A stretch of DNA of 64,000 nt. It comes from Glossina fuscipes. Its lineage: Eukaryota; Arthropoda; Insecta; Diptera; Glossinidae. Below the pieces are notes generated by a model. The model saw only the letters and a program-made list of their open reading frames with translations, ran no database searches and was not told the origin of the DNA. Numbering within the stretch: position 1 is the first letter of the stretch; each line of letters starts with the position of its first letter. A program made the position numbers and the translations under genes. The stretch spans positions 45,001 to 109,000 of the forward strand of contig NW_023998453.1 in NCBI RefSeq assembly GCF_014805625.2, given 5' to 3'. Positions 39,841 through 49,166 of the stretch are shown here, one piece after another.

Positions 39841-41680
39841 ATGGCCCAATCGACAACGACAACAACAACAACAACGGCCACAAATGCATCTAGCGTAAGC
39901 GAAGCAGAAGAGGTGTCTACATCGTTAACTTTCGAGCATTGTTTCGAAAATCTTATTGTTATTGATGCAGGCGCTAATCTTACAAATAAAAAATATAGTC
40001 GAGATTTAGATTCCGTTATTCAAAGAGCTAAAGATGCTGGTAAGTATGACAACTAAGCATAAACCATTGCTGTTATGCGCATGCATAAATGTACATGAAT
40101 TAGGGCGTCGCCTTTTGGGTAGGCGTTTCATATATTTTCTATCTACAAACGACTATTCGTTTATTTGATGTGCCCTTCATCCTTTGGTAAGACCACATCT
40201 AATTTATATTTATTAATTTTTAAATTTAAGGTGTACAAAAAATTATGGTTCCCGGTACATCAGTGCGCTCTAGTAAAGAAGCTCTACGTCTCTCTCGCAT
40301 CTATCCTGATATTATATACTCGACTGCTGGCATACATCCACATGACTCCAAATCGATCATCGAAGATCCCAGTAGTTGGTTCGATTTCGAACAGATCGCC
40401 AACTCGCAAGAATGTGTGGCAATTGGTCCTTGCGGTTTGGATTATCTACGTGATTTCTCTGAACCCGAGGTACAAAAAGAAATATTCGAAAAACAATTAC
40501 TACTGGCTAGCAATCTGGGTAAAGCTGTTCTTATTCACGAACGTTCAGCTCAACAAGATGTACTCGATATATTAGAAAAGTATCTACTAAGATGAAATTT
40601 GAATATTGGACATGATTTTTACCACATAATTATTGTTCATAGATTTGAGAATTTGCCCCCAGTGATTATAAGGAGTTTTATGGGTACAGCTGAGGAGGCC
40701 CTTAAATATCTAGATAGAAGGTTCTACATTAGTTTAACTGGTTATTTATGCAAGGTACTTAAATTAATTGCGCTCGTGCACATAATAATGCATACCCACA
40801 ATAATTTTAATGCAATTTCAACGAAAAGGACAAATCAGATACCGGCGTGCGACGTCTATTAGATAATGGAACCTTACCTTTAGATCGTTTATTGGTCGAA
40901 ACAGATTCACCTTTTATGTATCCGAACACACGTGCTTCCAAATTGCCTCAACATGTTAAGACTGGCATCACCGAACGTTCTTTGCTCTACTTGCACAGGT
41001 AAATTATTTTAATATATAATTAAAGTAATGTAAGCGTTCAGATTCTACTTTAAAGTTTACTTTTGTTAATAGTCGTACAATTAAATGAGACTTTTATTAA
41101 GTTTCGGGACTGAGTCAGGATAAACGTGCAAAAATGTTTGACTTGTTTTGAATTCATTCTAGAAAATCCTTAATTGTTTAATTTTTACAGAAATTTTAAT
41201 ATCTTGAGACTTGCAACATCTAGAAGAATGCACAGAAAAATAGTGTCCGTAAAAACCTTATTCAAATTGAAAATGATTTTAATTGTTTTGTGCGACCATG
41301 GACGCGACACCTAATTTTCATTTCATTAATTACATTGAATTGTCATCTTTTCTCTCGTCTGCATTGAATTCAGTGAGCAATTCATAAACAGTTACAAATT
41401 CTCAAAACTTATTCTTAAAAAACGATATTTATTCGCGGCAAGTTTGTATTCCGTAAATACTTTGCAGCCATAAAATATCAATTAGTATGAAATAAAATTT
41501 CAAATTATTATTATTATTTGCTTACCTTGTTTTACTTGCAGATATTGTACCTTTCAACGTAATGAACCCTGTTCATTGCCAGCTATTGTGGAAATGATAG
41601 CAGCCTTTATGAAGAAGACGCCGGACGAAGTGGCTTTAGCTACAGCTTTTAACGCTTTAAAACTCTTCGGTCTCTCTTAA
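39841..41680 (+). CDS. TatD/TATDN1-type metal-dependent hydrolase family protein
   Basis: Exons 39841-40039, 40231-40579, 40643-40754, 40829-40998 and 41542-41680 join in frame for 322 residues. The start has context AACCATGGC. After a Thr-rich lead (coded by an ACA run), the TatD fold is visible in order: VIDAGANLTNKKYS near residue 40, KIMVPGTS, TAGIHPHDSKS, CVAIGPCGLDYLRDFS, VLIHERSAQQDVL, IIRSFMGTAEEALKYL, DRLLVETDSPFMYPN and RNEPCSLPAIVEMIAAF at the end. The RNEPC block and the missing N-terminal HxH are like animal TATDN1. TatD proteins are 3'-5' DNases linked to DNA repair and apoptotic DNA breakdown. Two expected metal ligands differ here: GPCGLDY has Pro for Glu, and IIRSF has Arg for His, so nuclease activity is doubtful. 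The family call is firm; activity is not. Confidence 0.9.
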
Positions 41681-42675
41681 ATTTCGAAAGTTTACAACGT
41701 GATGAACACTCTGAAACAATAACGGTGATGCTTTAGTATAAAATTAACATTGAACAATTACACTAAGTGCCAAACTATACATATTAGTTTTGTTAAAGAA
41801 ATGAAACTAAACAAAACAAATCAGTATATAACGAAAGAAAGAAGAGTGAAAAAGGTGCCTTAAAAATACGCTCATGATTAACAGCAACCATTATTTGTTA
41901 CTCCTTTAATGGCATCAGCTTTACCTCCACGAATTGATTTTTTTAACGACGCTTTGAATTAATTTAACTAAAATACGATTCAAAGCGATATTTACCTATT
42001 ATACCTATACGTATGTATATATATATGTATATATACATATAAACGCAAATCATTATAAATAGAAAGTGAATCTTTAAACGAAATTTCACTTCGCTTAATA
42101 TGAGAAATCGATATGATAAAGATTTATTTATTTAACTTTCGCATAGAGAATTAAGTGAATTGAACGTTCAGCATAGCTTGATTGAATTAAAGTGAAGTTG
42201 CATATGGAGAGTGGGAGATTATAAATCATTAAGTTGTACAAGTTGTTCTGAAATTGACAAGAAATTAAACTGAATTAAAAGTCTAATGGACTTGCCAGAA
42301 AAGTTTATAATCATCATTAAATAAATTAAAAATCAATCAGTTATTAATTTAAATTAAATATTTTGCTACTCTCTTGGCTTTATTTGCGCTTTTTTTATTT
42401 ATTTATTTTTTGCTTTTTTATGCGAAGCTTTGCCTACCATTTTTTTTTTTTCTAAATATATTTTTGTTAATTTATGTATATATTTATTTGTATTTTTCTA
42501 TTTAAACATTATACGTTATAGATACAAAGATACATATTCTTTACATTTTTTGCTGTGTTCTAATAGTAAGCGTACTTCTACATATACTCTATATATGAAT
42601 ATATAAATATCACTTTTCGCATATTTGATTATTTATATAACTATAAAAATGTGTGTGCCTTGAAGTCTACATATT

Positions 42676-42700
42676 AATATATATATATATATATATATAT
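42676..42700 (+). repeat. (AT)n microsatellite
   Basis: Uninterrupted AT run in the 3' flank of the TatD-type gene. Confidence 0.8.
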
Positions 42701-43539
42701 CGTCCATATTTATACAAAAAAAAAAAAATTAACATTTTTTATATTATACTATCTTGTTGCATGATCTTAAGAATGAAATTGTGATCACTTATAAACATAT
42801 ATAGAAATATGGTTACACATATATATTTTTTATTAATCTGTGTATTTGAATAGCAGTTAGTAAAGGGTTCATATAAACATATATATCCATATAAGCACGC
42901 GTTTTACATACCGTCACGCCTTAAAAAACAAATTGTTATATACAAATATATATAGAAATATAAATGAAGGTCCACTAATTAAACAAATAGGAATTTCAAA
43001 ACAAATATTGTAAACATTTATTTTGTTAATAAAATGGGAAAACTGCATAAAATTAGTTGTCTATATATTAATATCCATCAAGGCGATGATTACGAAAGCG
43101 AATTCGATAAAAGAAACAAAATGAAGCTATAAAAAGCATATATTTTATCACTTCCCGGTCATCATAAAAAATATGTCGAATTATATCTGTTGCAAAACAT
43201 TTTCAACCTTACTTTCATCTGCATAAAGTTGTTTGTGATTAATTAGAATTTTTAAAACTAGTTGTATAACTGAAAATTTGCAAGTCAATCTTTTTGACCC
43301 CGTAGATCTGATAATAAGCAATTTAACACTTTTGTTTCGTTTAGATAAACATACAGTTCAGTTTGCGCTCTTTTTACTGAACTCGCTGCAGGGCAATTGT
43401 GTTAAGTTTATCAACTATTTGAATTTCGAAATTCACAACACAATCTAAATAAAAATTCAAAGTTGAAATATTGTCTAAAACCAACGTAGAGAGAATTAAA
43501 CGAGTTTGTATAATATTTTCCTCTGATGCTGAATAAAGG

Positions 43540-43660
43540 ACAGACTGACGGACACACTGAAAGACCGACAGAGTTGCAGACAGACTATTAGACTGAATGA
43601 CTGACTGACTAACTGACAGTCGACAGACTTGCAGACAGACGGACAGACTGACGCTTTGGT
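43540..43660 (-). repeat. GTCTGTC-type dispersed repeat, minus-strand copy
   Basis: On the plus strand this reads as many CAGACNGAC and GACTGACTGAC units; on the minus strand it is the GTCNGTCTGTC run of the dispersed repeat, extended to about 120 bp. Two long minus-strand open frames across it (43374-43838 and 43496-43825) read the repeat as Ser/Val/Cys-rich peptide and are not believed. Confidence 0.6.
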
Positions 43661-44053
43661 CGCAGACGGAGTCGCATATCCACCATGATCGTGAGCTAAA
43701 TACTGTTGCTTTTTGCGAGCAGTTTCTCCATTGGGCAAAATCGAATTTATTATTGGTTGTGGAGGAATACAAATTTCGTTCGTACACACACCTTGGTTTG
43801 AATTTTGTTTGTAAACGATAGCCAACTCTTTCTTTCACGGGATATACAGCTTAGGTCTTTCCATTTCCAATTATCTTGATTATATCTCAATTTTGCCTTA
43901 ATGATGCACAAATTTTTTACATGTTATATCGTACTTCTTCAGACTTTTGCAAATCCTGAAAAGCCATTAATTAAAAAAAAAAAAAAACAGTCGGACCAAG
44001 CTCAATGCCATATATATATATATACATATTTTTTTTTTATTCCTTTTTGCATT

Positions 44054-44871
44054 TTACAAAAAACGTTGAATAACATGATGCTCTTCGAATTTATTTAGAT
44101 TTTTTAAATTATCCCACCAGATCTTTAAGCGTTCTTTTAATATCAGTTCAAACCACGGTGTCAAAGGTGCTTGTAGCTTTCTAATTTCCTCATCGATGTT
44201 GTTTCGCTTAATGTAACGTATTTCGCTGACCTCATTCAAATTGGGATTTAAATCTACATCTTGCTGCAGAAATAAAATATAGTCGATTTCGTGTTCACCC
44301 CACACACCATCGCCCGTATGCTTGTAATGGATTCGTGTTAAGTAATGAAAATATTCTGGTCTAATTTGTTCCATAGGAATGCCCAGTTCATAATTTAATC
44401 TCCTTTGGGCCGCTTTACGTATTCCTAGTGCACTTGTCGCCACACGTTCCGCCTCTATATCATATAAAGGATGGCTGCAGCAAGCGTTTGTGTACATATC
44501 GGGGAAAGTGATCTAAATAAGGTCAATGCAATAATTTTGCTTGATATGTAAATTTCAGAGATTCTTACTTTTTGTTCAGATCGTCTTTGCATTAACATAT
44601 CACCGGCACTATTGAAAAGAAAAACCGAAAATGCTCTATGTAATTTAACTTCTTTGGTGTCATTACGCACTCGATGACAACTTGCTTTTGATGCGAATCC
44701 TACAGCATCGTCATTTTCATTTACTAATATACATTGTTCCTTTAAAGCTTGCTCCTGCAGAGCATCCAATACTTTAATTTCAGTGTCATTTTTTTTTGCC
44801 ATCATTGAGACGTAGCATGTTCTGGTCTGCGGCAAACGATGTCTGAGATTTCTAACTAGACTGCCGAACAT
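44054..44871 (-). CDS. Idi: Isopentenyl-diphosphate delta-isomerase (type 1)
   Basis: Minus-strand exons 44569-44871 and 44054-44512, with a 56 bp intron, give 253 residues. The protein converts isopentenyl diphosphate to dimethylallyl diphosphate, the priming step for prenyl diphosphates used for juvenile hormone, dolichol, ubiquinone and protein prenylation. A Nudix fold is visible: HRAFSVFLFNSAGDMLMQRRSEQK, then FPDMYTNACCSHPL with the catalytic Cys, a Nudix-like helix (GIRKAAQRRLNYELGIP) and GDGVWGEHEIDYILF with the catalytic Glu. The C-terminal TPWFELILKERLKIWWDNL block is also typical. The first 25 residues are basic and free of acidic residues (MFGSLVRNLRHRLPQTRTC), like a mitochondrial targeting peptide. 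Met23 and Met24 could serve as internal starts for a cytosolic or peroxisomal form. It faces away from AP-2 sigma. Confidence 0.95.
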
Positions 44872-45368
44872 TTTATTAGACGAGAGTACAATATCGCTCT
44901 ACGACTGATTATATTTGTCTTGCATTAACCAACTGAACGGAATGGAACGATGCCAAAGTGTTATTAAATTTAAGCAAATATGCCCGCAGGTTTTTCTATC
45001 GGTGAAGTTCTCAAGACGCAAACAAACAACATGGAGTTATAGAAGCACTCAATTGTCAAACGTTCCATGAGAAGTTAAAATGGGAAAATGACATGGGATT
45101 ACACACAATATAGCAACACAGTATACGAAATATTTGCTTTTTAAAATAAACTGAATGGTAATCTCGTTAGCTTATGTTTTTGTGATTTTAGTAATGAAAC
45201 GATAATTTTTTTGTGTAAACATGAAAGGAAATGGCACAGAATTTTTCGTTTGTACTAACCGTACGTGAATCATGACAGTTGACAGTTATATTATATGGCA
45301 AGTCCACAGAATACCAGTGAATGATATTGTAAAAAAGGAAAAATATTTTCGAAAATTATTTAAGAAAA
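44872..45368. promoter_or_regulatory. Divergent promoter region between the isomerase and AP-2 sigma
   Basis: The two start codons are 497 bp apart and point away from each other, so this stretch must hold both promoters and both 5' UTRs. I saw no clear TATA box or DRE (TATCGATA) motif. Two closely spaced GACAGTTGACAG-like words lie at about 45278-45290. Both genes are of housekeeping type, which fits a TATA-less shared promoter. Confidence 0.5.
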
Positions 45369-45916
45369 ATGGTAAAAGGACGCCCCCTTTCTTGTAACAA
45401 GAAATTTATGTGTTTTCTGCCTTACGTAGATTCGCTTTATTTTGATACAAAACCGAGCTGGTAAGACACGCTTAGCGAAATGGTACATGAATTTTGATGA
45501 TGATGAAAAACAGAAGCTTATTGAGGAAGTTCACGCTGTGGTCACTGTACGTGACGCCAAGCATACCAATTTTGTTGAGGTGAGTCGGTATAAACAAATG
45601 AGAAGAAATTAGAAATAAAATAATATAAAATTTATTCCAGTTTCGCAACTTTAAGATTGTTTACCGGCGTTATGCGGGCCTTTATTTTTGCATATGCGTT
45701 GATGTAAACGATAATAATCTTTGCTATCTGGAGGCCATACATAATTTTGTAGAAGTTCTCAACGAATATTTCCATAATGTGTGCGAATTAGATTTGGTAT
45801 TTAATTTTTATAAGGTTTATACGGTTGTAGATGAAATGTTTTTGGCTGGGGAGATTCGCGAGACGTCACAAACCAAAGTTTTAAAGCAATTATTGACGTT
45901 GAATTCATTGGAGTAA
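45369..45916 (+). CDS. AP-2sigma: AP-2 complex subunit sigma
   Basis: Exons 45369-45371, 45430-45579 and 45641-45916 give 142 residues, the exact usual length of AP-2 sigma. Exon 1 codes only the start ATG, followed by GTAAAA; exon 2 then begins [20 protein letters not shown]. The rest reads through [80 protein letters not shown] and [16 protein letters not shown] without a break. AP-2 sigma is the small subunit of the plasma-membrane clathrin adaptor; it holds the core together and, with AP-2 alpha, binds acidic dileucine cargo signals during endocytosis. AP-1 sigma is excluded by the [19 protein letters not shown] and [10 protein letters not shown] blocks. The identification is near certain. 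Confidence 0.97.
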
Positions 45917-46674
45917 ATATATATTTAGAACTTTTAATAACATTCCAAACAAGAGTTGGAACTTTCACTGTCTGTATATGTAATCTTCTTTTAAGTTTAT
46001 CTTATAGTTCTTGTTGTGAATTTGAGAAAAAAAAAAAGAAAATTTATAAACCGCAGGCATTTGCATAATGTTTGCAAAAGAGATCGTCTAAAGGATGATA
46101 TGGAACGATCCCGGTACGTTAAAGATTTTAATGTTCTGCCATAGCTTTTGTCCTAAATATTTAATCTGACATTACTAAATATCTAGTGTTAATGCATGTT
46201 AAATAAATTGATTCATCAATTACCTCCACGAAGTTCTCCAAACTGCGTTTCTTAACGGATAAGCATTTGGTTATAAATATGTGAGTTCAACTGGAAGATT
46301 GCGTTCGGTCTTTTTTCATTGAAATAGTACACATTTCTGTCTAATCAAAGCATTACATAATACATTAAGACAATGCAAACTACAAGCGGAAAGTTAATAT
46401 CCTTAATAAAGGTCATCTATGCATTTATTGCAGTTTATATGATACCTCGAGCTTTTGATTTGAATAATTTTGACAAAATCTAAACTGTTGACTGAGCTAC
46501 GCGTCTCTTCTCTGAAGTTGATTTTGTATTGAAAATTCTTATCTACCTCGACATACATTAGCATTAAAGTATTCCACGGTAATGGTTACAAAACAAATCA
46601 TAATAAATAATCCTCAGACCTAACTGTCTAATATACTTAATTTACTGATAATTTTTCTTAGACTCAGATTTTCT

Positions 46675-46735
46675 TATACCAATAGATTCAGATGCATTTT
46701 CTGAGTCGACTTAAGTTCGGTTGTCCCTCCTGTCT
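46675..46735 (+). repeat. Fragment of the GTCTGTC-type dispersed repeat
   Basis: TTATACCAATAGATTCAGA is followed by TTTTCTGAGTCGACTTAAGTT and GTTGTCCCTCCTGTC. The TTCTGAGTCGACTTAA phrase is the characteristic middle block of this repeat. Confidence 0.55.
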
Positions 46736-46746
46736 TACCAATTTCA

Positions 46747-46804
46747 GCAACTAAATAGTTGTGTATAAATTAAGAATAAACCGACACGCAACTAAATAGT
46801 TGTG
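46747..46804 (+). repeat. Two direct copies of a short inverted repeat
   Basis: GCAACTAAATAGTTGTG occurs at 46747-46763 and again at 46788-46804, 41 bp apart. The core CAACTA-AA-TAGTTG is itself an inverted repeat with a 2 bp spacer. It may be the edge of a small transposon relic. Confidence 0.6.
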
Positions 46805-47150
46805 CGTATAGGAAGGAAGCACATGCTCTCACGTACTCTCTTACTTTAGAATGGAAGTAAGAAAGTTACGCTCGGTGAAAATTAAGATTTAAGGCGATTT
46901 TAAGATTTTAAGATTAAAAGCAAGCTTACATCATGGGTGAAGGTACAATATATTTAATTGCTCTGCAAGTTTTCCGTTTCGAATTATTAATTTAACTAAA
47001 CTCGAAACCTAGCTTTTAAAAACGCCGCACAAAATCTCGAAGGAAATCGCGCCCAATTTTAAAATTAAGTTTTAAAAAAACTTCTTTCGTTGTAACTTTG
47101 AACAATCAAAATGAAGGCGTTGTAACATTTATATATACCTTTTTTTGCCC

Positions 47151-47255
47151 AAATTCGAAGTTCGCTCATTTACTTCTTTTTTTTGACCAAATTCAAAATT
47201 CGCTCATTTACTTCTCCTTTTTTTTAGACCGAATTCGAAGTTCACCCATTTACTG
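47151..47255 (+). repeat. Three tandem copies of an AAATTCGAAGTTCGCTCATT motif
   Basis: Copies start at 47151, 47189 and 47231, spaced 38 and 42 bp, each followed by TTACT and separated by T-rich stretches with GACC. The first copy is identical over 25 bases to 37641-37665. No coding function. Confidence 0.7.
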
Positions 47256-49166
47256 TTTTTAAACAAGTGAAAATTGAAGGAAAAAAGAAGAAGATATTCT
47301 ACGTACAAACAACAAGAAACAGCTGTTCGTCAAAAGCATTTCTGATAGGTAATAAAGTTGTTTCCAGTTTATGATGATTTCAAAAATATTACTAAAGGAA
47401 ACCGGATGTGCAGATAGTTATTAATAATATAATACAACATATAATATAAATAGATCTAAATAATAATAACATAATATGTATAATAACAATAATACAAACA
47501 AATAATAATATAATATATATCATAGTATAATTGGAACGATAAACCTGAAAAAAATGAATGTCATATTATATCTAGTTATATTACTTTAAATTTAAGATAT
47601 AGATATAAGTGAAATAGAGTATTGTTTTTTTTTATTAAATTTAACTTTATTTATTTTTATTCTTTTACATTTTTTACACATTAATATTTTCTATGGAACA
47701 TATGTTACATATATATATATATAGTAAAACAGACTTATTGTAAAAAATTGAAAAAACAAGAAAAAGCCTAATGGAATAATCAATTTAAATGTCATTCTGA
47801 AACTTTCTGAAAGAAACATGGCCTCTTTTTTCTCCTGTTTGATCCACGTTTATAAAACCGTCCAAATATCACTCCTTAAATTGGATCTCCATTTGATTTT
47901 TATATTTTCAAAAAACTTCCATTTCTTAGAAAAATAGATATAGCCTCTTCCTTTGTGCATAAAGAACCAATACTTTCAAATACTCTCTTTTTTCGGAATT
48001 CACAAATTTTTTTCCCATGATTAAATAAACAAACAAAACACATAAAAAATTTCATTTAACCAAATTTTTAAAACCGCAAAAGAATAAAATAACAAGAACA
48101 TTAAAAAAATTGACTCCCGTTTATGATGTAAAGTGATTGATAGATTTTGGATTTCTAATGTTTGGATTGTAAGATTTGTATTTCTAAAATTTCCCTTCTT
48201 GAATTGAATTGTTTTCTCTTTTTTTTTAAGCTTTTCTTAAATAAATTTTCTTTCACTTTTCTGCAATAACTATGAAACTATTCCCCTCACAACCTTGCAA
48301 TTTGTTTGGTTTGCCATGAAGAAACCGTTAGTTGGGGTTTTCGTAAAATACAACCAAGTTTTGTCAAGCAATAGAGATGCCTCAAAAATGTAAGTAGTAA
48401 CAAAATACGTTAACAGATATGTTACCAGATATGTTAAAAGCAACGCAACAAAAACGAAACCTGTTCACAGAAAAAGCCGACTCTAGATTCCATTTAGAAT
48501 TGGGGACAATTTAGAAGTACTACACTATGTAAATAAATAAATAAATTAGAACATAATTATTTAAAGCAAAATTAATACAATTGACTTGAAATGAAAAGTT
48601 ATTGTAGGGGAGCAAAGAATAATGTTACATGTTGTAATGTTTAAGTAAAGCGCGATAAGATTTTAATTTTCAGTGTAATATCGATTACGGTACTCTTAGG
48701 GTACAGTTAGAGAGTGATTTATCGAATGCTGTTACACATAACTAACTAGCTATTGACGGTGATGTGTGAATCGTCGCCATCTTTTGTTGAAGAAAATTTG
48801 CTTTTGGCATAAAGTTACAAGATTTTTTATGATAATCCTTCTCTTAATGATATTTAATAAAGAAAAAATTACATTTTTGAAACTAATTAATATTGTCAAC
48901 ATTGTTGTGAGTTAATTGTACGAAGATAAAAAGCGAACAAAATTGTCCACGTCAAACAATCATTAGTGTGATATGTGATTTGCAAGAATTGTGCAAAGTA
49001 AGAAGAGAAACAAAGAAAAGAAAAAAAAAGAAAGAAATAAATAAGTGCGAGAACTTTTATAAAAAAAAAATACAAAAAATAAATAAATAAAATAGTAATT
49101 GTGTGTTGAAAAAAAGGTCCGTAATTCGGTTTTTTTCTCCATTAAGAAAAAGCGAAACACAACAAA

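Larger units (their letters stand above)
41681..44053. other. Convergent intergenic region between the TatD-type gene and the isomerase
   Basis: No gene seen. It holds the 3' UTRs of the two converging genes, AT-rich sequence, an (AT)n run near 42676-42700, and at 43540-43660 a minus-strand GTCTGTC-type repeat. Plausible AATAAA signals for the plus-strand gene include one near 42319. Confidence 0.6.
45917..49166. other. Intergenic region between AP-2 sigma and Rab1
   Basis: No gene seen in 3.25 kb. It contains a fragment of the GTCTGTC-type repeat (46675-46735), two copies of a short palindromic word (46747-46804), a three-copy tandem motif (47151-47255), AT-rich stretches and, in the last part, the Rab1 promoter and 5' UTR. 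No TATA box was recognised near Rab1. Confidence 0.6.

Noticed and set aside
40165..40575. 136-residue ORF overlapping TatD-type exon 2
   Set aside because: A different frame from the conserved TatD reading and crosses the intron 1/exon 2 border.
40580..40595. Stop codon at 40593-40595 as the true end of the TatD-type protein
   Set aside because: A GTATCT donor at 40580 and TTCATAG acceptor ending at 40642 remove the stop and restore the conserved FENLPPVIIRSFMG reading.
43374..43838. Two long minus-strand ORFs (154 and 109 residues)
   Set aside because: Much of their length reads a GTCTGTC-type repeat in two frames at once, giving Ser/Val/Cys-rich peptide.
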